From Apis mellifera (Eukaryota > Arthropoda > Insecta > Hymenoptera > Apidae): DNA of 64,000 bases. This document shows, piece by piece, positions 46,303 to 58,790 of the stretch (its first letter is position 1; every line of letters begins with the position of its first letter). The notes beneath the pieces were generated by a model that was given only the letters and a program-made list of their open reading frames with translations, was not told the DNA's origin and did no database searches. A program made the translations under genes and the position numbers. Location of the stretch: contig NC_037649.1 in assembly GCF_003254395.2 (NCBI RefSeq), positions 1,649,001 through 1,713,000 of the forward strand, read 5' to 3'.

Positions 46303-48560
46303 TACCAAAACTAGCGATAGGATTAAGTGTAAATAAAGCGTTAATTATAGGATTAATTGTATTGAAAATGGATTCGAATGTTATTGGAATTAATTCGAAT
46401 ATACTAGAACATTTATTATCGAAAGTAGTGATGGAATTATGTATGAGTAAATTCGAATAGAGCATCAGGTACAGAATTAATTGTGTTGAAAGTGGATTTG
46501 AATATTGTTGGAATTTATTCGAATATATTAGAGCGTCGATTATCGAAATTAGCGATGGAATTAAGTGTGAATAAATTCGAATAGAGCATCAATTATAAGA
46601 TTAATTGTGTTGAAAGTGGATTCGAATGTTGTTGAAACTGATTCAAATATATTACATCATCGATTATCGAAAATAGCGATGAAATTAAGTATGAGTAAAT
46701 TATTAATACAGCGTTAATTATAGAAATATAAAATTATAGAAATTATAGAATTGTATTGATAATTGTGTTGATAATTGTGTTGAAATTGGGTTTGAATGTT
46801 ATAGGAACTGTTTCGAATATGCTAGAACCAATTACCGAAACTAGCGATAGGATTAAGTATGAATAAATTCGAATAGAGCATCAATTATAAGATTAATTAT
46901 ATAAAAATGGATTTGAAAGTCATTGGAACTGATTCAAATATAGAATCGATTACTGAAACTAGCGATAGAATTAAGTGTAAGTAAATTTGAATAGAGCGTC
47001 AATTATAGGATTGTGTTGATAATTGTATTGAAATTGGATTCGAATGTTATTGGAACTGATTCAAATATATTAGATCATCGATTATCGAAAATAGCGATGA
47101 AATTAAGTATGAGTAAATTCGAATACAGCGTTAATTATAGAAATATAGAATTATAGAAATTATAGAATTGTGTTGATAATTGTGTTGATAATTGTGTTGA
47201 TAATTGTGTTGAAATTGGATTCGAATGTTATAGGAACTGTTTCGAATATGCTAGAGCCGATTACCGAAACTAGCTATAGGATTAAGTATAAATAAATTCG
47301 AATAGAGCATCAATTATAGGATTAATTATATTAAAAATGAATTTGAAAGTCATTGGAACTGATTCGAATATAGAATCGATTACTGAAACTAGTGATGGAA
47401 TTAAATGTGAGTAAAAATTTTTTTTTGAATAGAGCGTCAATTATAGGATTGTGTTGATAATTGTATTGAAATTGGATTCGAATGTTATTGGAACTGATTC
47501 GAATATACTAGAACCGATTACCGAAACTAGCGATGGGATTAAATGTGAATAATTTCGAATAGAGCGTCAGTTATTGGATTAATTGTGTTGAAAATGGATT
47601 TGAATGTCGTTGGAACTGATTCGAATATACTAGAGCATCGATTACCGAAATTACTGATGGATTTAAGTGTGACAATTATAGAATTAATCGTGTTAAAAGT
47701 GGATGTCATTGGAACTGATTCAAATATATTAGAGTGTCAATTATCGAACGTAGCAATAGAATTAAGTATGAATAAATTCGAATAGAGCGTCAATTATAAG
47801 ATTAATTGTATTGAAAATAGATTTGAATATCATTGGAATTGATTTAAATATATTAGAGCGTCGAAAATTATCGAAACTAGCAATGGAATTAAGAGTGAGT
47901 AAATTCGAATATTGATAAGCTTGATTCAAATAGAGCATCGATCCAAAATAGCGATGAGATTAAACGTGTCAAGAGTGGATTCGAATGTCGATTCAAACGT
48001 GAATTTGAATATAGAGCATTGATTATTAAATAGGATTAAGTGTGTTGCGAGTGGATTCGAATACAATAGAGCGTCGATTATCGAAACTAGCAATGAGATT
48101 AAATGTGTTGAGAATACAGATACAATAGAGCATCAATTAAAATTATAAGAGCGGTAATGGGTTTTATATATCGAATTGACTCAAATACAATATTCGTATC
48201 AATTATTCGAAATAGCGATGGGATTAAGTGTTAAAGATATAAATGGATCTGATTCAGATAATCTTTAAGAGAAAGTTAATTATAGAAAAAAGAAACGATA
48301 ATTTTGGGGCTTGAAGATAGGCTTGAATCTTGAATTTATAATACTATTCTTCATTTATATAAAGCAATATGATTGTTAGTGATGGGACCAAAATTTGAAT
48401 TCAAATACAGAACATTATTTATCCAAATTAACGATAGAATCATGTATATTGAAAATAGAATATCGATGAAATTAACAGTAAGAGGTCGATTATCGAAATT
48501 AGCGATCAGATTAAATGAATACTGATGAAACTGATTCAGATAAAATACAACATCAATTAT
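44936..48560. repeat. 3.6-kb tandem array, about 85-145 bp units
   Basis: Some thirty diverged units built from CTAGYGATGGRATTAAGTGT, AATAAATTCGAATAGAGCGT, TTAATTATAGAATTAATTGT, GTTGAAAGTGGATTCGAATG and TTGGAACTGATTCGAATAT. CTAG anchors: 44953, 45037, 45149, 45261, 45385, 45528 and onward to about 48500. The first units (44936-45050) are CpG-rich (GCCGACGTAGGGCTAG, ACGGTAAAGCGTCG); later ones replace CG by CA/TG/TA. A (TA)n insertion sits at 46255-46298. Reading frames are repeat translations. Confidence 0.9.
46255..46298. repeat. (TA)n microsatellite
   Basis: Alternating AT of about 44 bases inside the array. Confidence 0.9.
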
Positions 48561-48955
48561 CCAAAGTAATTGGAATTGGGATTTGGAAAATCGAACAATA
48601 TGAAACTCTGTAATTGTCATACTGGTTCCAAATATAATTCAGCAATGATGTAGTGCTAATTTACATAATTATTATTCTTGTAGAAAAAAATTTTTAATTT
48701 TGAAAAAAAAGCGATAATTTCGAATAGATTCGAATCCTATCTTTATAAAACACATCATATTGCCAATGTACAACTAAAAGTATTATATATAGAAGTTCAC
48801 AAATATCGATTCAAATACAGATTATCCAAACAAATTTCATATTTAATTTCCTATTTTTTTTCCTTCTTTAAACCCATAGAATACGTTAAAAAAATTGGCT
48901 TAAACTCGGAATATTTCAATTTTATATCGCACTCGAACCCATCACTAGTCTTTAG
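48561..48955. other. AT-rich DNA ending in an inverted array word
   Basis: Mostly AT-rich. CCCATCACTAG at 48938-48948 is the reverse complement of the array word CTAGTGATGGG and is followed by a GC island. No gene. Confidence 0.5.
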
Positions 48956-49018
48956 CAACTTTAGAATAGCGCCGCGTGTTGCTACGTGTCTTGTTGTGTC
49001 GTGGATCGACGATGACAC

Positions 49019-49240
49019 ATGTTAATCAATAGTAAGGAGCAAAGGGTAAAGAGGAGGTGTGAGTCGAAAGTAATGGGCCAAGTCAGAGGCAACCCTTTCG
49101 CGTCATGCGAACACCAGGGTGCGTCGAGGGTGGTTCTCGAAGGCAAACGACAGGTCGATTTAGGGTTACGAACTGAGATTGAGATCGGCGAGGAAGATAG
49201 GAGCAGGAGTGAGGGTTTATGGGACTTTAGATCGATATAA
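49019..49240 (+). CDS. Unrecognised 73-codon open frame
   Basis: ATG at 49019 to TAA at 49238-49240. The 73-residue product begins MLINSKEQRVKRRCESK, contains two Cys and a Gly/Arg-rich middle, and ends with an acidic/basic mixed helix-like segment. It occupies most of a CpG-rich island (48960-49245) to the right of the 3.6-kb array. No simple repeats contribute. No family is recognised; the island may equally be a noncoding conserved element or part of a UTR. Confidence 0.15.
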   Translation: MLINSKEQRVKRRCESKVMGQVRGNPFASCEHQGASRVVLEGKRQVDLGLRTEIEIGEEDRSRSEGLWDFRSI

Positions 49241-49392
49241 GGGATTGTTTAAGTTGATGAGGTGTTGCGTAGATGTAGTCAATATTTTATGAGAATTTTG
49301 GTGATTTGTTTATAGCCAAATTACGCGATAAAGATTTTTACACATTATACTATCTTTTCAATGAAAGAATATCCAGATTTTATTGGTTATGT

Positions 49393-49441
<49 letters not shown>

Positions 49442-50940
49442 AGTTCTATATTATAAGTTTCTTTCATATGTATATTTTATTGGATATCAATTTTCTAAAA
49501 AAATTGTTTCATTTATATAAATAAGAAACAATATCATTGTAATATGTAATTAAAAAGTTAAAGTTTGATTCAATAATAAAACTTACTTGCAGACTCCTGA
49601 CTGTTAATATTCAAATCTCTTCTCAGATTACAATTTAAAAATTGTATGTTTAAAAAAGAGATATTCTTGCACGATATGATAAAAGTATAAAAAGAAATTA
49701 AATGTGATTTCTCTGACACTAAAGAATTTTATAAAAAAATCAATAAGCAATGTTCATTATGAAAGAATTGAGATATTACAATGATATATATATAATAATT
49801 GTCAAAAAGGAAGTAAAAAGTTATAAATTAAAATATTCAAAAAGATTGAATAATATAATAATTATTATAATAATTAATTCAAATAAGGATGCTCCACACA
49901 TTTAATGTAAATTATAGCTAACCAGTCATTCGAGGGTCACCTGATCAATAAGCTGTTACAAATCTCCAGCAGTTCATAACCCAACCTTGTATCGACATGA
50001 AGAACACTCCTCGTATCTTTCATCTGATAATTCAAAAAAAAAAATCACTTTCTTAACCACACCTATCTATCTCATCTGACACGCATCAAAGTCAATCTTC
50101 GTCAGAATCTTTTATCCCAACATCTACCCTCCATTGGGTTATATTGTGTAAAAAATAGATTATGTTAAATCGTCTTCGTTTTTTATCACTGCCAATCTTC
50201 TACTTCCGATTCTTATGGAAGTGGGAAAATTTTCATACATCTAAATTTTAAAAATCTGGAAGAAATTTATTTAAAGCAAAAATCCTTTTAAGGAAAGATT
50301 TTAAGGAAAGTTTAAGTACAAAGTAGGATGATAATCGTGGTATAATCGAGGAAGAAAAGATTCTGCAGAAAAAGGAAATAAGAAAAAAAGTCGTTATAAC
50401 ATTTTTTTTTTTCGTTTTTGAGAAGATTGAGAAGATTGAGCTTCGAAGCTGATAAGAAATAAACATCCATTTAAAACATTGAAGATTAGGTTTCTTGAAA
50501 AATATTGGAAATATTGCGAAATTTTATATATGTCATCATATTGATTATTAAAGGTAATAAAATATTTTCTTCTTTCTAATTATATAAAAAATATTTTTTT
50601 CTAATACATACCATTTAGAAGAAAATTACTGACTAGTATATTTATTTTTATATAAGTTATATATGGAGCAATTTCTTTTCTACTAGTAATTTTATAGTTT
50701 TTTAAAATTTTATTTTCACTTAAACAAGGTGAAATCAATGTTTCATTAAATTTTTTTTCATTTTCTTAATTATAACAATTATAACAATAATACAAAATAG
50801 ATAGAAAACTTTTCCAATAAGAAATATTCAACTTTCAATATACTCTATTATATTGTTATAATCCTTAAACAAAATTGTATCTAAAAAAAACAAGAAATAT
50901 TTAAATATAATCAAAATTATCTTCATATAATTCATATAAG
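49241..50940. other. AT-rich DNA with (TA)n
   Basis: Contains a (TA)n tract at 49396-49434. 49900-50130 is less AT-rich (CCAGTCATTCGAGGGTCACC near 49921) but shows no frame. The rest is AT-rich. No gene. Confidence 0.45.
49396..49434. repeat. (TA)n microsatellite
   Basis: Alternating TA of about 39 bases. Confidence 0.9.
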
Positions 50941-52170
50941 ATTTACAATGCTCTACATATACAAATTTTCATTATGATTAAGATTTTTAATTCAGATATA
51001 AAACTTTTTGAAGCAATTGTACCTTCCAAAAAAGAATTTTCATTCATCATCATTCATACATAATTTATAATATTTTACATACGTTCATAAATTTTTATTC
51101 AAATCAGAAATTTTTAATTCAGATATTCAAAAAAGATATTATTATCAGATTGTCACAGTTCACAGGTCTCTCATATTCATGTATACAATTCATACACAAC
51201 TTATAATATTCTATATTATACATATTCTATAATATAATAATATATAATATTCTATACTATATTATACACATTATAATATTTTACCCAAATTTTCATTGAT
51301 ATGAAACTTTTTGAAGCGACTGTATCTTTCTAAAAGAGAATTGTCATCATTCGTATACACAACTTGTAATGTTTTACATTTACGTTTAAAAATTATCATT
51401 TTTCAAATCAGAACTTTTCGGGTATTCAAAAACTTTTAAAGCAAGTGTATCTTTCAAAAAAGATATTATTATCAGATTGTCACAGATCATAGGTCTCTCA
51501 TATTCATGTATACAATTCATACACAACTTATAATATTCTATATTATACATATTCTATAATATAATAATATATAATATTCTATACTATATTATACACATTA
51601 TAATATTTTACCCAAATTTTCATTGATATGAAACTTTTTGAAGCGACTGTATCTTCCTAAAAGAGAATTGTCATCATTCGTATACACAACTTGTAATGTT
51701 TTACATTTACGTTTAAAAATTATCATTTTTCAAATCAGAACTTTTCGGGTATTCAAAAACTTTTAAAGCAAGTGTATCTTTCAAAAAAGATATTATTATC
51801 AGATTGTCACAGATCATAGGTCTCTCATATTCATGTATACAATTCATATACAACTTATAATATTCTATATTATATATATTCTATAATAATATATAATATT
51901 CTATATTATATTATACACATTATAATATTCTGCACAAATTTTCATTGATACGAAACTTTTTGAAGCGACTGTATCTTCCTAAAAGAGAATTGTCATCATT
52001 CGTATACACAACTTAATAATAATGTAATATTTTACATTTACGTTTAAAAATTGTTATTTTTCAAATCGGAATTTTTAATTTTTAAAGCAACTGTATCTTC
52101 GAAAGAAGAGCTGTCATCAGATCGAACGGGTCACAAGTTTCTCGTGTTCACGGTGTGTTCTAGGATACAT
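50941..52170. repeat. Tandem array, 327-bp units, decaying from right island
   Basis: CAGATTGTCACAG occurs at 51146 and 51473, and CAGATTGTCACAGATCATAGG again at 51800 (two exact 327-bp steps), then CAGATCGAACGGGTCACAAG at 52118 (step 318). Units also share AAACTTTTTGAAGCGACTGT, AGAGAATTGTCATCATTCGT and long TATAATATTCTATA stretches. The 51146 and 51473 units are almost identical. Half-units extend left to about 50941. The copy at 52118, bordering the island, carries CpGs absent from the others. Confidence 0.9.
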
Positions 52171-52430
52171 TCCAGTGGCGTGGTTCGACAATGGCTGGTA
52201 GCTGTCTGGCATGGCCTGTTGGCGGAGCATCAGCGCGAGCCACTCCACCGGCCTTAATTGCCGTAGACTCGCTGCTAATTAGTTTACATTACACTCTCCG
52301 TATCCTCTAAGTCCTGGCCGCTCGTGCCTCCTCCTCGATATTGCGAGAGGCTCTTTAATGTTGGCCATCCGTGTCTCGCATCCTCGTGCACGCTCTTCTG
52401 CGTATCATTTTCATTAAGAAGGAGTAACGA
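52100..52430. promoter_or_regulatory. CpG-rich island
   Basis: Complex, GC-rich island right of the array. A short minus-strand frame reads through 52125-52280 (with MLRQQAMPDSYQPLSNHATG) but is bounded by stops within about 50 codons, and no splice sites fit. GCTAATTAG near 52274 is a homeodomain-type core. It may be an enhancer. Confidence 0.3.
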
Positions 52431-55400
52431 TGTAACACGAAATCACGATTTTGAGAGAGGAAAAGGAGATCGAATATTTTTTGCCCTTTTGGTATATGAG
52501 AATGTCCCATTAAATTGGAAGATAATTTGAAAATTGATTTGAGTTCTATTGGAAAAAGATTTCTATGGTGAAAATTGTAAAAATGCAATTTTTTAATCGT
52601 ATCATTTTTTTTATCATTCACTTAACAATATCTCGATTGTTATTGGTGAAAAAGAAAACGGTTTTACGATAAAAATTGTAGACGTAAAATTGCAGCTGAC
52701 TTTGTTTACTTGTTTTAAAACTAGATGGTATGTATACAAAAAAATGAAATTGATTTTTCAAGAAACATTTACATTTTACATTTTATTATGTGAAAATTAT
52801 GATAAATATAATTCGTGATTAAATTAATCAAAAAATTCTAGGAAAAACAATAATTGGAAGAATTATAAATAATCAATTTATTGAGAAATGGTTTCTAGTT
52901 GATGGATCAAATATTTCAAATAAATTTATCAGTGTCAATTTCATTTTTTTAATTCAATTTTTGGTATTTTTTTATCAATATTAATTTTAATTAATATTGG
53001 ATTTATTAGTATAATAAATAAGTAAAAAACTACTAAATAGATAAAATAAATTATAAATCATTTTATTGATATTATTTGAGGAATAAAAACTCATTAGAAA
53101 TATTTCATAATATATACTATATTTGATTTAAAAGATCTTATAATTTCAGACATTTAATATCGATTTTAAAAAATAATTTATAAAAATTTATTTTAGTTTG
53201 ACAAACTAATGTTATATTTTAATTAACTAATTTTTTAATTTTGTTTATTTGATATTGATTGTGTTTGTTTTTATCACTATTAATAGATATTCAAATAGTC
53301 AATATTTTCAAAAGTATTCTCTAGTGGAATGTTGAAGTAAATATTATATTGTTTATTGACAGTTTATTAATTATCATTATTAATAATGAGAAATAATATA
53401 AACAGTTTATTTATACTTTATTTTACTTTATTTTACCTTAATATTTATTCTTTGTACATCATCTTAACATTTTCTGTAATATATAGCTTCTATATATTCA
53501 TTGTTTTAAATGTAATTTATTTTTCATTTTTACACCCTTTGTTTCTCAGATATCGACACGATTTTCACACAATCATCATAAAGATCTTTCTTATTCAGTA
53601 ATGGCGTAATTTGTAGGAGTTTTGAGATTGAAACGTATGTGGTTGAGGTCTGGTGAGTGGATTTCATGCTCATGAGGGGACCTTATGGGATGTGATTTGT
53701 TCTACTTTAGCTTGAACTTTAGAATTGGGATTTCTTTTTAGAAGATTGGAATGTTGATGGAACGAGATATTTCATTTTCCTAAATTATTTTTCTTTGATA
53801 GTAATAGAAAATATTTAAAAATCATTGGGTTGAAGATCATCTAATCGATGGTAATTAAAATTATTTTAAAATAGATTGTGTGAATTATGCTTGAGATTAC
53901 TTGAAGATCTTCTAATTCGTGTAATTAACACAAAAAAAAATTTCTACTTTTTAAAATCATCAATCGTCATTAATTATTTTTCAAAAATCTTATTTAAACT
54001 GTTTTTAATCATTTCTTTTTTAAATAATTTGAGATATATTTCTTACTTTTATATCATATTTCATAATTTTAGAATTTTTGTACAATTGGAATCAATTGTG
54101 TAAAATAGAGCAAATAATTTGTTCTTAAATTTTATTTTTCGTCATCGTAGATATTTTTCTTTAAAAAATATTTTCAGTTGTTCGATTTTTAAACTCGTCC
54201 AACGTCGATCGATCTTATTTCCTTTAACTTTTAACATCGACACGTTAATTTCTACTTTAAAATATCTATAAATCGATCGCAATAATTTGAACGCATCGAG
54301 AGCCGGATAATTCTTTGATACTTATCGATTTCATCATACGGTGACTGCGCAGAGAGCGTAATGCTATATTACTTATTTCTTCGGGGGATAAAGGTGAGCC
54401 ACGAATGATGAGGGCGGAGATCAGTGGTAAAAATAGCGTTAAAGGATATCAGATGAAATCAGATTATGAAAAGGAACGATTCAACAGGGGATGCATAGAT
54501 TACCGTAAGAAGATATTGTTTCTACGAACCTTGCAATTTAATGGATTTTGTTATACCACGATCTGGAGAAACGAGAGACGAAAATTGCATTAAAAGATGG
54601 AATCAGAATGAAATTTTCATCTTCTGATTGATTATTAATTAAAATTTTAATAATTCGAAACCGTCGAAATTGTCGAACGAGAAGTTGTGAAATATTTTAT
54701 ATAAACCAAAATAGAAATAATCGAGGTAAGAAACATTGTACGCGTTGCGGAAATTAACTACTCTTTGGAAACTAATACTATCCCATGTGATTTTAACCTA
54801 GAAAATTTGTAAAAGTAAATTTAATTTTTTGCATAAACGTGATTACAGCTTTTAATGGACGGGAGGTAAATTACAAAGTTCAAAGGTTATGAGAGTTGAC
54901 ACACATTTCCGAATTGAGAATTTTAGAATTAATTCGTGCACCGTTTAATATTTTCGTGATATCGTATGATGGCGTGAATAAAATTTTTTATCTTTTTTTT
55001 TTTTTCGATAACGTAAATTGTTAATTAAATATTTCTAAAAAAAATTATATCAAGATATTGAATACAAATTTTTTAAAAATGATATTTTAATTTCAATATC
55101 TTTTACTTCGCTATTTATTGTCTGATTATTTTTTTGTAGATCTATAAACTTTTTAAGATAATTCAAACATTTTTTAAATATATTTAAAAAACTTTAAGCA
55201 TTCATTTTTATAAATATAATTAAAAATAAAATACAGTGCAATTATTTATTAAATAAACGAAATTACATTAATGATTTAAATATAGATTTGAAATTATTAT
55301 TATTATTATTATTTTTGAACTATGCTAAATTAAAAAAAAAATAAATACATCTAAAATTATTAAAATTTAAATGATTAATAATGTGCGATTTACAAATAAT

Positions 55401-56390
55401 GTTGAATTGATAATCTTAAACGAAAAAGTTAATAAATCTCATTATTTCCTTCTAATCTCGACAGAATTAATAATTTAATATTATATTTACATTCATGCTG
55501 TTCTACACACGAAAATAAGTTTGTTATTGCAACAATGAATAAAGTTAATAAGCCATTCGTGTCAATGCTCGCTATAGAAATATTAATCCATTCAACACAG
55601 GAATTTTTTTAATAATAAATGTAATATTAATAGTAGTACATAATACGTAAATATCAAAACAAAATTATAGAAGAATTACGTGTAAGTGACAATGGTAGGA
55701 TAATTTGTTCAAGGTCATTTTTTAATGAGAAGATCGTCGATATTTTTATTAATGAAACTTTATATATATATATATATTTTTTGAACAGTAAAAGAAAGTA
55801 AATCCAAAAATTTTGTAAATTAATAATTCAATTATTGAACAACCAATTATTGGATTTTTTAAAAATTAAAATTATTATTATTATACTTTTAAGACAAAAC
55901 TTAAATTTTTATTTATTTATATAACATTGTAATAATTTTTTTTACAAAATATAAAAAATATTTCACAAAACAGTGTAATTATTTTTAGTTATAAAAAAAT
56001 AGATATTAAAAAATTACTTGAAATGCTAAAAAACATATTAAGTTCCTGTATCATAAAAAATTATAAATAGATAAATAACAATTTACAATTCATAAAGTGT
56101 CGTAAATGATTGAAAAAAATAGATATAAAAAATTATTTAATAAATAATTTTTTTTTCAATCTTAATACAACAAGAAAAAGAAAGAAATTAAAGAATATTT
56201 TGAAAATATCCAATTATTCAAAATTAAAAAATATTTTCATCATTTGAATTGTTCAATTTTTATTATACGATTTATCCAATTCAAATATTTATAAAATTTT
56301 ATTCAAATTTTCAAATATCTAATCAAATCATCATTAAACAGTCAATTTATCTTATTATCTTACCTCGAAAGAGTGATACCAATTGAGTTA
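52431..56390. other. Mostly AT-rich DNA, no gene seen
   Basis: Four kilobases without a recognisable gene. Mildly complex patches at 53620-53700, 54200-54600 and 54840-54980. Strong splice-donor-like strings occur at 54389 (AAAG/GTGAGC) and 54726 (CGAG/GTAAGA), but no exon can be closed. AGTTCA-A-AGGTTA at 54877-54889 is an imperfect DR1 nuclear-receptor half-site pair. Confidence 0.4.
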
Positions 56391-56760
56391 ACATCCACGA
56401 AATGTGGACTCGAGTTCAAACATTACAATTCCTCTTTCGTGGTCGAGAAAAGTTGGCAGCCGAAGTCACGAACAAGATCAGTGTGGAAGTTTTCGGTTAC
56501 GAATCCGAGCATCGATATTCAGGCCCGTCGACCTAGGGAAAAGTTACGTGCCTTTTTCGACAACCAGCTCTCACCTGTTGCCAAGGAACCAAGCTTCGGT
56601 CTATCTTGTTTTCCTGACGACTTCACGTTCGTTCTTTTTTTCTTTTTTTTTTTTTTTCTTCTTTCACCCTTCATTTACTGGCTCTCTCGAGGGCACGTCT
56701 TTATTTATACCCTCCGCATTCGATGGAAGTTTGTTTGCAAGTAACATCATCGTGTGAATT
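56391..56760. promoter_or_regulatory. Mid-GC conserved-looking island
   Basis: Complex block with few repeats apart from a T-run (56635-56660). Two plus-strand frames (123 and 117 codons) are open at once through it, including the T-run (poly-Phe), so neither is called. It could contain a coding exon, but no splice-bounded frame is evident. Confidence 0.25.
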
Positions 56761-58550
56761 AATTGGAAGACAAAGAAATTATATATGAGAGAATCGTTTT
56801 ATACGTAATAGTAGTAAAATTCTATTTGTTGGAAATTTTTATTTAAACTTTACTTCAGTTATTAAGAAAGTGTGAGAAAGATGAATATTTTGTATAATGT
56901 AAATGTTGATGGTGTCTTTTCTTTTTTTGTTTTTAGTTCTTCAAATTAACAATATGTGGATAAGATATTATCGTTTAAATAAATAATCGATTATCTTCTA
57001 TGATTTGAAAAAATGAGTTAAATTGGATCCAGTTATTTGAACCTGAATTATAATTTTGGAAAAATTACAAATGATTATTATATTGATAATTTTACAAATG
57101 AATATATTTGAAGAGTCGCTTCTAAATGCAAGAAAAACAAGTATAAAAATTGATATAAAAATTTTTGTTGGAATTTATTAAATTGTAAGTAATTAAAATT
57201 TGGATTAAGTGAAAGATAGAGTAGGATGATGGTAATGAAAACAATATCTATTTTGCTATTTAAATAGTAGAAATAATAAATTCCATTGAATGTTGAAATA
57301 AAATATTTTCATCGCATATTGAAGTCAATAAAAATTATTGATTTTCAATGAATACGATTTGAATATTGGAATTGCCTTAGTCATTGTTCTACATAACTAT
57401 GCGCATAATTGAACGAAGTAAAGTGAATAAATTTATTGTAATACGATTTATGGAAATATAGAAAGTATATGAAGAAAGCATAGAAATAATAGTAATCTTG
57501 AAATAATATAGTGAAATTTAATAACAGAAGAGAAAAATTATTTTTTTAATTTATCAATTCTAAATTACATAAAACAACGTATCTTTTATAATAAATTTAT
57601 CATTTTAAGATATGTAATTTAAATATCTTTATAATAATTTAATTATAATAATTTTATAATTTTCCATCTGCTGCAAAATTATTGTTTAAGGCTGAATAAA
57701 ATATGATATATATTTTTTTCGTAAAATTAAATTTTGGATTAAAGAACAAATAATTTATTATAAATCACATGTATTGAATGTTAATAAAATTGTTATTAAT
57801 AATAGAATGGAAAATAGAAATATTCTAAACCATTTAGAAATTAAATACATTTAAAAAATTTGTATACTACACTTCCTAAATGTAAAAATTAAATATAATA
57901 TACGATATTAATATATAAATATTATATATTCGAAAAAATTACACATTTTTGTAATTATTTATATATACAACAAAAATTCTTTCTTTTATTTCACTTATAT
58001 AGAAATCTGATAAAAAAAACTGTACTATAATTTGACATATTTTAATATCTCTTTTTAATTTCCACTAAATCTTAATTTATATCTAAAAATAAAATATTAC
58101 GTGTACTTTATTCAACGATTTATTTTTATAATTGTGAAAACGAATGAAAATTATTTATTTATTATAATAAGATTGGAAAATACTATCTAGAAAATGTAAT
58201 TTAAATTTCATTTAGAAAAAAAAAAAAAAAAAAAAAACAATATACATCTATTTGTATACCATAATCGAATTTCTAATTGAAAAAAAAAATAGTTTAAAAT
58301 GATACTTTACAAATACTTGGAATACGATTTTAATTAAATCCATAATTGCTTGTTCTTTCCCAAAAATATTTTGGCAAGTCATCAAAGTTCAGTTTTTTTT
58401 TTATCATTTAATTAAAAAAGTAAAATATTTTTCTCGTATCAACGATCGAAACGATCGAAAAACGGATTCGCAATAATATTAAAATTACCAAGTTTTGTTT
58501 CAATCAAAGTAAATATCCACTGTTCTCGAAAAATAAAATATTGGAAGAAA
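56761..58550. other. AT-rich DNA, no gene seen
   Basis: AT-rich, with an A-run at 58216-58237. Nothing else recognised. Confidence 0.5.
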
Positions 58551-58790
58551 CGTGAGATTTCGTATGGCGTTTCGAAAGTTTCTGCATTTTACGCTACCGG
58601 CCAACAAATATTCCCCCTTGGTTTCCCGCCGGAATAATCCGTCAAGGCTACTTTATGCTTGGCAAAAATGCAAAGTAAAGAATCTCCAGAGCATCAGAAT
58701 GTTTCTCTCATAACTCTGAAAACTTCGTACCTACGGGCTGTTTGTGCATCTTGTATGCAATCACCGAGACATCTCGTGTGTCATTGAAAG
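58551..58790. promoter_or_regulatory. Short conserved-looking island
   Basis: 240-bp mid-GC block (for example ACGCTACCGGCCAAC near 58592 and CCCGCCGGAATAATCCG near 58627) with no open frame. TAATCC is a Bicoid/Otd-type core. Likely noncoding; function unknown. Confidence 0.25.

Noticed and set aside
48725..48745. GATTCGAATCC resembling a tRNA T-loop
   Set aside because: No A-box or cloverleaf partner upstream; it is a TTCGAA word of the array family.
52125..52280. Minus-strand frame containing MLRQQAMPDSYQPLSNHATG
   Set aside because: Reads like protein, but it is bounded by stops within about 50 codons, has no fitting splice sites and extends into a repeat unit.
56373..56757. 123- and 117-codon plus-strand frames
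   Set aside because: Two frames are open together and both pass through a T-run as poly-Phe or Phe/Ser; neither is favoured.
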